The translations under genes and the position numbers were made by a program. 9,458 nucleotides of DNA from S15-B10 sp045569115 (GTDB taxonomy: Bacteria; Fidelibacterota; Marinisomatia; Marinisomatales; S15-B10), in NCBI GenBank assembly GCA_045569115.1, contig JBJKZS010000041.1, forward strand, positions 1 to 9,458, read 5' to 3'. Below, piece after piece: positions 1-7,683 of the stretch (the first letter of the stretch is position 1; each line of letters starts with the position of its first letter). The notes beneath the pieces are model-generated. The model worked only from the letters and a program-made list of their open reading frames with translations, ran no database searches and was not told the origin of the DNA.

Positions 1-94
1 ATTACCTATATATTTTCACGGTTACTTATAAAAGCACTAAACTTTATTATAGTCAATTTTGTATGAGGTTAAGTTTGGAGTTTTATTAGACTCG

Positions 95-718
95 TTATGG
101 ATGGGCTTGATTACGATAAATGAATTTTTTTATCACAGGTATTGCATTTTTTGGGATTTTATGCTTAGCATCAAACATTTTATAGTTTACGCTATAACCA
201 ACACTAGTCAAAAGATTTGCTGTTTCTCTAGATTGGGCTGGAGTAATAATTTCATCCTTATCTCCTTGTATCATAAGGAATGGAGTCCTAAGGCTTTCTT
301 GCGTCATGTCCGATAGCAAATGTTCTTTTTTCATTATATAACCTGCTATTGGAATAACACCGCCAATACTATAGGGTAATCGGCTAGCAAAAAGCATTGA
401 AAGACCAGCACCCATTGAAAATCCGATAATAAAAGTGTTCTCCGGGGAAAATCCATCATCAATAATTGTTTGCATTATTTTAGGCATCATCTCTAATGTC
501 TTCTCGTATCTCCAACCTTTCGCATCTGATCCACTAAACCATGTATAACCTTTTCCAGTATCTGCATTATAAGGAGCTCTAGGAAGATACCATTTTGCAG
601 ATAAAGATCCTGTTTCATTAGCAATGGCTTCCATTGAAAATTCATCACCTGTCCATCCATGTAATGCTAGTAAAGCAAGTGTATTTTTATTTGAATCTTG
701 AAAAGTGTTTATTTTCAT
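95..718 (-). CDS. alpha/beta-hydrolase, phospholipase/carboxylesterase type
   Basis: This 207-residue protein is a probable cytoplasmic serine esterase of the Abhydrolase_2 (carboxylesterase/acyl-protein thioesterase) type; no signal peptide or membrane segment is visible. Seen in the sequence: an oxyanion-hole LHGWTGDE motif (H20-G21), the nucleophile elbow GFSMG with S101, a GDKDEIITP segment carrying the probable acid D155, and H186 in AKHKIP as the probable general base. Length of about 200-220 residues is normal for the family, so the gene looks intact. Its ATG overlaps the TGA of the upstream thioesterase gene (ATGA), which suggests translational coupling. The substrate cannot be read from sequence; pairing with an acyl-CoA-type thioesterase hints at ester or thioester turnover, which is inference. 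Confidence 0.85.
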   Translation of the reverse strand: MKINTFQDSNKNTLALLALHGWTGDEFSMEAIANETGSLSAKWYLPRAPYNADTGKGYTWFSGSDAKGWRYEKTLEMMPKIMQTIIDDGFSPENTFIIGFSMGAGLSMLFASRLPYSIGGVIPIAGYIMKKEHLLSDMTQESLRTPFLMIQGDKDEIITPAQSRETANLLTSVGYSVNYKMFDAKHKIPKNAIPVIKKFIYRNQAHP

Positions 719-1128
719 TTATCTAAAAACATTTTTGCCACGCTTGGTACATTACAAGTCTTTTGCTCTCCATAATTAAAAGTCACTAGAGTTGCCAACG
801 ATGAAAGTACCAACTCTTTTTCACCATTTTTAAATATTCCGCTAAGAATCTTTATACTCTTATTACCAATCTTGACTACCTTTTGTCCAATCTCAAGTTC
901 TTGAGGATGACTTAACTGTTTATGATAGTTTATTTCCATAGAAGCCATAATGAAATCTGTTTCCATACCAAAAATTTTGTTTAAATATTCTAATCTAGAG
1001 GTTTCAAGATAGGTTAAATAATTAGCATGGTTTATGTGCTTATGAGAATCGAGATCACGCCAGCGAGTAGAAACTAGGGAAAAAAAACTAAATTGATCTT
1101 TTGTAGAAGGAAATTCTATCATAAACAT
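715..1128 (-). CDS. hotdog-fold acyl-CoA thioesterase, YbgC/FadM (4HBT) type
   Basis: This short protein (about 137 residues) carries the 4-hydroxybenzoyl-CoA thioesterase family signature. The stretch TRWRDLDSHKHINHANY matches the family pattern D-x-D-x-x-G-H-x-N-x-x-x-Y, with the second Asp (D28 when counted from the TTG at 1131) as probable catalytic residue, followed by YLETSR on the central helix. Such proteins hydrolyse acyl-CoA or aromatic-CoA thioesters in the cytoplasm, usually as tetramers. The frame opens with a TTG at 1131, but ATG codons lie 3 and 9 bases further on. I chose the ATG at 1128; no strong Shine-Dalgarno decides among them. The stop overlaps the start of the downstream esterase gene by four bases. 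Substrate chain length is not predictable. Confidence 0.83.
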   Translation of the reverse strand: MFMIEFPSTKDQFSFFSLVSTRWRDLDSHKHINHANYLTYLETSRLEYLNKIFGMETDFIMASMEINYHKQLSHPQELEIGQKVVKIGNKSIKILSGIFKNGEKELVLSSLATLVTFNYGEQKTCNVPSVAKMFLDK

Positions 1129-1248
1129 CAAAATCTTAACTATTCAGGGTTTGATAACTAATTTTCTCGATCTTCAATTTTATTTTTTTTCGAGTTGGAG
1201 AAGTATTTTTCAGTCAAATTAAACCTTCTTTATCTAAGACAGTAATTA

Positions 1249-1257
1249 ATTATAACA
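1249..1257 (-). promoter_or_regulatory. candidate extended -10 promoter for the thioesterase-esterase pair
   Basis: On the minus strand the gap upstream of the thioesterase contains TGTTATAAT, a perfect TATAAT preceded by the TGn of an extended -10 element. A transcript would start about 115 bases upstream of the thioesterase ATG. No good -35 hexamer is visible, and the gap is AT-rich enough for chance matches, so confidence is low. Apart from a short direct repeat, nothing else recognisable is present in 1132-1327. Confidence 0.3.
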
Positions 1258-1303
1258 TAAAAAGAGTTTCTATATCATTTTAATTATTACTTTTTTGTTT
1301 TTT

Positions 1304-1331
1304 TAAATGATTAATTAATCTAAATGATTAA
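1304..1331. repeat. short direct repeat TAAATGATTAA at the transglycosylase stop
   Basis: The 11-mer TAAATGATTAA occurs at 1304-1314 and again at 1321-1331, giving a 17-base period that overlaps the transglycosylase stop codon. It lies in very AT-rich DNA and may be a chance event or replication slippage. It is not a hairpin and does not look like a Rho-independent terminator. Confidence 0.4.
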
Positions 1332-1942
1332 AAGAATATAAACCATCGACGAAGCTTTCGTTTACAGGTTTTATATTGTCTCTTATACATTATAGATCTT
1401 TTATCAACTTTATTAGCAATGTTGAGGAGTTGTCGCTTTTTCTTATACGTTCCTTTTTTATAACCACCCCAACCTTCATGATAGGCAAGATACAAGGCTT
1501 TAGCATTAGATTTTGATATTCCTAAGTTCTTGTGACTTTGATAATTATACCACCCTACAAAATCTATAGCATCATCAAAATCTGTTCGCTGGGAAAAAAT
1601 TCCCCCAGCTGATGAAACATATTCCTTCCATGTGCCATCAAGCACTTGTGCATATCCTTTTGCTGAACTTTTTCTCTTCCATGGAATAATCCAAAGAAGT
1701 TTCTTTCGCTTTGCTTTTACTTTCTGTCTAAAGGAAGATTCCTGATAAAGAAATGCCATGGTAACATTTACAGGTATACCCCATCGTTTTTCTGTCTTTC
1801 TTGCCGCTTTATACCAATTACGTTTCTCAGTAAAAATATCGCAAATATTTTCTGGAGATTCTGGAGGAGGTACAGTACAAGACTGAATTAGGATTAGGGA
1901 AAAAAGAAATGAAAGAAATCGTAACTTATATTTTTTTGTCAG
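1328..1942 (-). CDS. SLT-domain lytic transglycosylase, predicted lipoprotein, non-ATG start
   Basis: Predicted peptidoglycan lytic transglycosylase anchored to a membrane as a lipoprotein. The first ATG of the frame (1759) would give only 143 residues and begin six residues before the catalytic Glu in YQESSF. The frame stays open upstream to 1969. It encodes a Lys/Arg-rich start, a hydrophobic run and a lipobox ending ILIQSC (C22), then a Pro-rich linker and the helix RNWYKAARKTEKRWGIPV that leads into the SLT domain. From a CTG at 1942 the product is 204 residues, with catalytic E68, the SSAKGYAQ segment and LAYHEGWGGY, which fits my recollection of roughly 200-residue gammaproteobacterial homologues. 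No ATG, GTG or TTG exists in the extension; CTG at 1942 or ATA at 1948 are the candidate starts. The 5' end overlaps the PhzF-family gene, so coupling is likely. Confidence 0.8.
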   Translation of the reverse strand: MTKKYKLRFLSFLFSLILIQSCTVPPPESPENICDIFTEKRNWYKAARKTEKRWGIPVNVTMAFLYQESSFRQKVKAKRKKLLWIIPWKRKSSAKGYAQVLDGTWKEYVSSAGGIFSQRTDFDDAIDFVGWYNYQSHKNLGISKSNAKALYLAYHEGWGGYKKGTYKKKRQLLNIANKVDKRSIMYKRQYKTCKRKLRRWFIFF

Positions 1943-2720
1943 GTATATAAATATCTCCTTTGAAAAAGGTCACAGCTGTTCCTTCTAAAACAACCCTATT
2001 TACTTTTAATTCACACCTTATTTGTCCACCCCTAGAGGATAGTTGCCTTCCAATCAAAATTGTTTTTTTATATTCATTGGCCCAATATGGCATCAACTGG
2101 CAATGAGCGGAACCAGTAACAGGATCCTCATCAATTCCTGTCTTTGGATAGAAACATCGTGAAACAAAATCATAACTCTTAGATTTTGATGTAACGATTA
2201 CTCCTCTTGCATCAAGTTCAGTCAACTTCGTAAAATCAGGCGAAAGTTCTTCAACTTCTTGTTCGTTATTTAATACTGCTATATAATCTGTTGACTTTAA
2301 TGTTTTCTTTGGATTAACACCAAGTCCTAATAACATTTCCTTCGGAGGATCACATTCAAATGGCTCTTCAGATGGAAAATCCATAAAATAATTATTATTT
2401 TCTCTTTGAACCTCAAGTTTCCCACTCTTACTCATAAAATGAATTTTATCTCCTGAAAAACCTAATTCTGAAAAAATTGCATGAGACGAAGCAAGAGTAG
2501 CATGCCCACAAAGCTCAACCTCAACACAAGGCGTAAACCAGCGTATCTCATAACCTAAATTTTTTGGGACAAGAAAAGCTGTTTCAGAAAGATTGTTTTC
2601 TTGAGCAACGGACTGAAGAAGTTTATCATTCAACCAACTTTTCATAAAAACAACAGCCGCTGGATTACCTTTAAAGATCTTCGATGTGAAAGCATCAATC
2701 TGAAACATCTTGAGCCTCAT
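1926..2720 (-). CDS. PhzF-family isomerase/epimerase-like protein
   Basis: This 264-residue cytosolic protein has the two-lobed diaminopimelate-epimerase-like fold of the PhzF (YddE/YHI9) family. Seen in the sequence: FQIDAFTSKIFKGNPAAV at the N-terminus, ENNLSETAFL with the probable catalytic Glu E46, ELCGHATLAS, and the C-terminal EDPVTGSAHC motif. Length is close to the usual 260-300 residues. PhzF of phenazine synthesis isomerises trans-2,3-dihydro-3-hydroxyanthranilate, but most relatives have no known substrate and there are no phenazine genes here, so a phenazine role is not implied. The ATG at 2720 matches the usual family start. A second ATG at 2708 has GAGG six bases before it and is an alternative. 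It begins 21 bases after the M19 dipeptidase gene and its 3' end overlaps the transglycosylase frame. Confidence 0.88.
   Translation of the reverse strand: MRLKMFQIDAFTSKIFKGNPAAVVFMKSWLNDKLLQSVAQENNLSETAFLVPKNLGYEIRWFTPCVEVELCGHATLASSHAIFSELGFSGDKIHFMSKSGKLEVQRENNNYFMDFPSEEPFECDPPKEMLLGLGVNPKKTLKSTDYIAVLNNEQEVEELSPDFTKLTELDARGVIVTSKSKSYDFVSRCFYPKTGIDEDPVTGSAHCQLMPYWANEYKKTILIGRQLSSRGGQIRCELKVNRVVLEGTAVTFFKGDIYIPDKKI
1953..1960 (-). promoter_or_regulatory. ribosome binding site candidate for the transglycosylase (AAGGAGAT)
   Basis: The minus strand reads AAGGAGAT inside the last codons of the PhzF-family gene. From the last G of GGAG there are 6 bases to the in-frame ATA (1946-1948) and 12 to the in-frame CTG (1940-1942). 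It supports initiation in this region and not at the ATG at 1759. It also encodes the KGDI residues of the PhzF-family protein, so the match could be incidental. Confidence 0.5.
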
Positions 2721-2741
2721 ATATTATTTATAGCTGGATAT

Positions 2742-3971
2742 CTAATTCCTATTTTGTAATGAATTAGCTATATCATCTACTTTATTCCAAACGCGCCAAA
2801 TATTTTTATAACAAATCTTTTGGATATCTTCTTCTGAATATCCACGTTTTAATAAATGAAAAATTAGGTTTGGAAACTGTGACGCATCTTTTATCCCATA
2901 TGGCAAGCTATCTCCAACACCATCAAAATCTGAACCAAAAGCAACATGATCTATACCTGCAATTTTTACTACGTGATCAATATGATCAATTACATCAGTA
3001 ACATCCGCATAAATAGGATTTTCTTCTTGAACTTTCTTTGAAAAAGCTATCATCTCTTTATCTTCAGGGCTGTAACCATGTTTTTTTGCATATTCATTAA
3101 TCTTAGTTGAATTTTCAGTATTCTTATCCCTTGAATCTTGCGTTAGAAAAGATGATCCAAAATTGATCTGAATTACGCCACCATTGTCAGCAAGAGTTTT
3201 GATCATAGAATCATTCATATTCCTTTCGAAACCTGGTGTAAAAACGCGGCAAGATGAATGAGAGGCAATAGCTGGTGCCTTTGTTATCTTCATAACATCA
3301 TAAAAAGCATTATCTGAGACATGAGAGATATCAACCATTATACCAAGACGATTCATTTCATTAACCACTTGGTGACCAAAATCGCTTAATCCACCCCAAG
3401 TAGCGGTCGTGTCATAAGAAGAATCACAAATAAGATTATCTTTTCCATGAGTTAATGTTATATAACGAATTCCTCTTTTGTAAAAATAAGTTATATTTGA
3501 TAAATCATTCTCAATAGGGGCTCCGTTTTCCATGCCCATAGGAAGAGCAATAAGACCATCTTCAATTGCCTTTTCAGCTTCATTCGTAGAAGTAACCACT
3601 TTGAATTTATCAGGTGAATCCTCAGCTAACTTTAACACTAGATCAATTAATTCATCTGCCTTTGCCTTTGCACCCCCAGCTTGATAAGAAGATGGAACAT
3701 AAATAGACATAAAAGGCGCATCTAAGCCACCTTCTTTAGCTCTGACATAATCAAAGTCTCCAGTCTTTGTTCTAATCGAGACATCCTCCATCTTATTTGT
3801 TAATCGCCAAGGTATATCAATATGACCATCCGTGATTATAGTTCTTTGAGAGATCTTTTTTGCTCTACTTAATAAACTGGCATCACTATCACACCCTAGA
3901 AAAGACATAGAAATAAGAACAAATGAAATATTATTAATTATTTTCAAAATAGAATTTTCCTTTCTTATCAT
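2742..3971 (-). CDS. membrane dipeptidase, peptidase family M19, predicted lipoprotein
   Basis: This 409-residue protein is a zinc dipeptidase of the M19 (renal dipeptidase) family. The N-terminus has a basic start, a hydrophobic segment and a lipobox SFLGC with C27 as the lipidated residue, so it should act outside the cytoplasm on a membrane. Metal-site residues are all present: H50 and D52 in DGHIDIP, bridging E148 in MGMENGAP, H217 in DISHVS, H238 in SHSS, and D348 in FGSDFDGVG. The LTHGKDN segment near residue 175 is also typical. The gene looks complete. Family members cleave dipeptides, including some with D-residues, and dehydropeptides; the actual substrate is unknown. No convincing Shine-Dalgarno precedes the ATG. 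It lies 86 bases after fdhD with no clear terminator between, so it may have its own promoter or be a read-through gene. Placement upstream of a transglycosylase fits peptide salvage or wall turnover (inference). Confidence 0.92.
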   Translation of the reverse strand: MIRKENSILKIINNISFVLISMSFLGCDSDASLLSRAKKISQRTIITDGHIDIPWRLTNKMEDVSIRTKTGDFDYVRAKEGGLDAPFMSIYVPSSYQAGGAKAKADELIDLVLKLAEDSPDKFKVVTSTNEAEKAIEDGLIALPMGMENGAPIENDLSNITYFYKRGIRYITLTHGKDNLICDSSYDTTATWGGLSDFGHQVVNEMNRLGIMVDISHVSDNAFYDVMKITKAPAIASHSSCRVFTPGFERNMNDSMIKTLADNGGVIQINFGSSFLTQDSRDKNTENSTKINEYAKKHGYSPEDKEMIAFSKKVQEENPIYADVTDVIDHIDHVVKIAGIDHVAFGSDFDGVGDSLPYGIKDASQFPNLIFHLLKRGYSEEDIQKICYKNIWRVWNKVDDIANSLQNRN

Positions 3972-4057
3972 AATAATATTTTGAATCTTTTTTTTGAGAA
4001 AAATTTTAAATGAAAAACCAAGTTGAAATCTCCTAGGATTAACTTGTGTTCTTTTGA

Positions 4058-4942
4058 TTATTGAATTCGATCAGGATGGGTATAAATATTAAAGTTTCCA
4101 TCTCTAACAAATGAAGCAATAGTAATTCCTACTTCATTAGCTAAATCAACAGCCAGAGAACTCGGTGCGGATACACTACAGATGACAGGAATAGAGGCTA
4201 CAGCACATTTCTGAACTATATCAAAGCTTAACCGACCACTTACAACCAGTAAAGCTGGTGATTTAATTAAATCTTTAGAAGGTGGACGAGAAATAAGTCC
4301 TCGCATTATTAAATCACCTATTGTTTTATCTACAGCATTGTGCCGACCGACATCTTCAAAGCTTGCAAGAACTTCACCATTTCTATTCAAAATGGCTGAA
4401 CCATGGCACCCACCTGTATGAGAAAAGTTAATCTGTTGATCGCTAAGAATTTCTGTAGATTTTGAAATCACTTCTTTAGGAAAAGTGGAATTAATTTTTT
4501 GTTTTTCACAGATTTCAAGCATATCATCAATACTTTGTCTACCACAAACTCCACAGGATGCGGAGGTTAAGGTCCCTCTTCTTAGTTTTTTGATATCTTT
4601 GGGGGTTTTTTTCCCATTATTTATTGGTAAGTAAACATTTAGAAGATTACAACTATTACCCGATTTACAATTATCCTCAAGTTTTTTGATATCTTTGAGA
4701 CTCTTAATTATTCCCTCAGAAAAGAGAAAACCAATTGCAAGTACATCATCGTTTCCTGGGGTTCTCATTGTAATCGAGATCAATTCACCATTTACAAGTA
4801 TCTCTAATGGTTCTTCAAGGACTAGATAATCCTCATTTATTTCTTCTTTAAAATCATCAGTTACATTTGAATATTTCTTTTGCCGATACCTGACCACTAC
4901 ACCAGGATCAATCATCTCATCTAATGTTTTTGATGTTTTCAA
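4058..4942 (-). CDS. fdhD: formate dehydrogenase accessory sulfurtransferase FdhD
   Basis: FdhD (FdsC-type) carries sulfur from a cysteine desulfurase to the Mo/W-bis-MGD cofactor, which formate dehydrogenase needs for activity. In 294 residues I see LEEPLEILVNGE, TSASCGVCGRQS with the sulfur-carrying C130 and C133, TGGCHGSA, the cofactor-binding EDVGRHNAVDK, and SGRLSFDIVQKC. Length and motif order are normal. The frame starts with TTG at 4942 and cannot extend upstream because a TAA lies two codons before it. An ATG at codon 10 (4915) is the only nearby alternative. It begins 20 bases after the stop of the catalytic subunit, so it belongs to the same operon, which matches its job. No strong Shine-Dalgarno is seen. 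Confidence 0.95.
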   Translation of the reverse strand: MKTSKTLDEMIDPGVVVRYRQKKYSNVTDDFKEEINEDYLVLEEPLEILVNGELISITMRTPGNDDVLAIGFLFSEGIIKSLKDIKKLEDNCKSGNSCNLLNVYLPINNGKKTPKDIKKLRRGTLTSASCGVCGRQSIDDMLEICEKQKINSTFPKEVISKSTEILSDQQINFSHTGGCHGSAILNRNGEVLASFEDVGRHNAVDKTIGDLIMRGLISRPPSKDLIKSPALLVVSGRLSFDIVQKCAVASIPVICSVSAPSSLAVDLANEVGITIASFVRDGNFNIYTHPDRIQ

Positions 4943-4962
4943 AAATTATATGGATTAAAACT

Positions 4963-7683
4963 TCAATTCTTTGATACTTCAATAGCGCATACTTTATACT
5001 CAGCCGTTCCGGTAACTGAATCTCCTTCATCGACTGTTAAAACATTCGCTCTAGCTTCCATAAAATGAAAAGGCATCCATGCACAACCTTTTCTAACTTC
5101 ACGTGTAAGAGATGCACGACAAATTATCTCTCCGCGACGAGAAGCAACTGTAACTGAATCTCCCTCTTTTATATTCCGTCTCCCAGCATCTTTCGGATGT
5201 ATTTGAAGAAATGCTTCTGGCTGTTTAGCATCAAGACCTTTAGATCGTCTTGTTTGAGTAGCTGCATTATAGTGATAAAGTGTTCTACCTGTGGAAAGGA
5301 TTAGAGGGTAATCAGAATCTGAACTCTCGACAGAAGGCCGGTAATCAACAGGCATTAATTTACCTTTTCCCCTCATTATTCCTTCTTTATGCAAATATTG
5401 TGTACCAGGATCAGAAGAATCAGTACATGGCCAATGTAATCCTCCCTCATTTTCCAAACGCTTATGACTTAGACCAGCAAATTTTGGAGCATCCTTGACC
5501 ATTTCATCAAAAATCTCTGAAGTATTACTATATGACCAATCAGCTCCACATGAATTTGCAAGGTCTATTAATATTTCCCAATCAGCTCGACATTCACCCG
5601 GTGGATCTATTGCTTTTCTGACGCGCTGAACTCGCCTCTCTGAATTTGTAAAAACTCCTTCTTTTTCAGCAAATGTAGCTCCTGGAAAAATCACATCCGC
5701 AAAACGAGAAGTCCCATTTAAAAAGATATCCTGAAGAACAAGAAAGTCGATATTATTTAAACCTTCTTCAAGCTGACATACATTCGGTTCTGAAAGAACG
5801 ATGTCTTCACCCATAACAAATAAGCCATAGACTGAGTCTCCAACTTTCTTCATCATTTCATTAAGATTTAATCCTGGCTCAGAAGGAAATTTGACACCCC
5901 ATGAATCCTGATATTTTGAATGAATTTGAGGATCATCAACTCTCTGATATCCTGGGAGAAAAATAGGTGTCGCTCCAGCATCATTAGCACCTTGAACGTT
6001 ATTTTGGCCTCGTAACGGATTCATGCCTGTTGATGTATAGCCAAGATGCCCTGTCATAAGAACAAGGTTTGACAAGGCATAAACATTATCCGTACCATGA
6101 GAATGTTCAGTTATACCAAGTGTGTAATATATACCAGCTTTTTTAGTGGAAGCATATTCAATTGCTGTTTTAATTATGTCAGAAGAAGGTATACCTGTGA
6201 TTTTTTCAGCTTCTTCAGGATTATATTCTTCTACTTTTTTACTAAAAATTTCAAAGCCTTCAGTATTCTCTTCAACAAACTTTTCATTAACCAAACCTTC
6301 CTTAATGATAACATTTGCCATAGCATTTAATAGCCAAACATCAGTCCCCGGACGAAGTTGAAGATGCCTTTCAGCAATTTCAGTGAGCCAAATTCCTCTC
6401 GGATCAGCAACAACAAGCCGTGCCCCTTTTCTAACAGCCCGTTTCATCTCCATGGCAATTATTGGGTGAGCTTCAGTAGTATTGCTACCTATAACAAAAA
6501 GGAAATCAACATCCCTGATTTCTCCAATAGAATTCGTCATAGCCCCAGCACCCATCGTAGTGACCAGACCGGCCACAGTAGGAGCATGTCACGTAGCGGC
6601 GCATTGATGAACATTATTTGTATTAAAAACAGCCCTAGAAAGTTTTTGTACAAGATAATTTTCTTCTCCCGTACATCTAGATGACGAAATAAAACCAAGT
6701 GCATCGCTACCATGTTTTTCTCTTACTCCAAGAAGCCCATTTGCAGCATGTTGAATTGCTTTATCCCAACTTGCTTCATGTAGCATACCATCTTCTCCCT
6801 TGATTAAAGGAGTCATTATTCTATCTTTATGCTCTATAAAATCATATGCAAAGCGACCTTTAACGCAGAGGTTCCCATCATTGGTAGTAGTTCCTGGAGC
6901 GGGAGAGGTAACTTTCACAACTTTACCCCTTCCATTATTTGCTTCAGAATCAATATTTAAATCCATTTGACAACCAACACCACAGTAATTGCACGTAGTC
7001 CGAACTTTTGACAATTCTCTTTCAGGAAGCTCATTTAAAAATAATGGCATTTTTTCACCCATAGCACCTGTAGGGCAAACATCTATACATCCTCCGCATA
7101 ATTCACAGGTAGATTCAAGAAGCGACACATTATCAGCGGTAGCAATTGTAGTGTCTGAACCCCTTTCAGCAAGAGTAATTGCACTTACTCCTTCCACTTC
7201 ATCACAATATCTAACACACCTTGCACACAGTATACATTTATCAGCTTGGAAATGAATAAATGGATTAGGATCATCTTCTCTTTCAAACCTTTTTGATTCA
7301 AGATGAGGCCAACCGTTAGACACTCCATATTTTTCTGCTAACATTACAAGTTGGTTGGGAGCTCCTTTTTCTTCCTCTTTAGGATTTTTTGGATGATCAG
7401 AAAGGTAAAGAGATATTAATGTTTCACGATGTCTAGAAACCCTTTGATTCTCTGTGATGATTTTCATCCCAGGTGAAATATTTGTCGCACAAGCAGGTGC
7501 CATTCTTGGCCACCCATCTATTTCTACAAGACACATTCTACAACAACCATTTGGATCTAATCTTGAATCATCACATAGAGTAGGGATCTCTTTACCTAAT
7601 TTTCGAGCTGATTCAAGTATAGTCTCTGATTGACTTATCTTATACTCAACTCCATCAACAGTTGCAGAATTAGTTTTAGACAT
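4963..7683 (-). CDS. fdhA: NAD-linked formate dehydrogenase catalytic subunit, selenoprotein (in-frame UGA read as Sec)
   Basis: This is the Mo/W-bis-MGD subunit that oxidises formate, 906 residues if TGA at 6589-6591 is read as selenocysteine; otherwise it splits into 364 and about 537 residues. Domain order: NuoG-like [2Fe-2S] ferredoxin (C37, C48, C51, C65); a degenerate His-Cys3 cluster region (H97 kept, Cys lost); two [4Fe-4S] clusters (C150/C153/C156/C160 and C193/C196/C199/C203); the [4Fe-4S] of the molybdopterin domain (C231, C234, C238, C273) with K275; then Sec365-His366 in the active-site segment CAAT-U-HAPTVAGL; R558 in NPLRGQNNVQGA; and a C-terminal molybdopterin-dinucleotide-binding domain. 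The ATG directly follows the TAA of the diaphorase gene, with GAGGAG nine bases upstream. The true stop is also TGA. FdsA-like by architecture; no transmembrane segment, so a soluble cytoplasmic complex is expected. Confidence 0.93.
6548..6591 (-). promoter_or_regulatory. selenocysteine UGA codon and bacterial SECIS element
   Basis: The UGA (6589-6591) is followed by a hairpin on the minus-strand mRNA. The upper stem is GUGGCC (6571-6576) paired with GGUCAC (6560-6565), six pairs including one G-U, around an apical loop GGUCU (6566-6570). A lower stem pairs GCUCCUA (6579-6585) with UGGGUGC (6548-6554) with one U-U mismatch. The loop begins 18 bases after the UGA, the same distance and the same GGUCU that I recall from the E. 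coli fdhF SECIS, where the loop G-U is bound by SelB. The helix also encodes VAGLV of the protein, so the nucleotide match partly reflects conserved residues, but the compensating stem pairs argue for real structure. Confidence 0.88.

Noticed and set aside
1..94. Terminator or small RNA downstream of the esterase gene
   Set aside because: No hairpin with a T tract or tRNA-like fold could be found; the stretch is simply AT-rich and truncated by the window edge.
59..316. Plus-strand frame at the left edge as a gene
   Set aside because: It lies antisense to the esterase gene with its intact catalytic motifs, has no recognisable domain, and its composition follows from the opposite strand.
1926..2720. 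PhzF-family gene as evidence for phenazine synthesis
   Set aside because: The family is broad and mostly of unknown substrate, and no other phenazine genes are present.
3972..4057. Terminator or promoter between fdhD and the M19 gene
   Set aside because: The 86 bases hold an AT-rich run and a small TCCTAGGA palindrome, but no GC stem followed by a U tract and no well-spaced -35/-10 pair.
6577..6591. In-frame TGA as a nonsense mutation or frameshift making fdhA a pseudogene
   Set aside because: Reading frame and domain order continue uninterrupted on both sides, the TGA is exactly at the Cys/Sec active-site codon, and a SECIS-like hairpin follows it.
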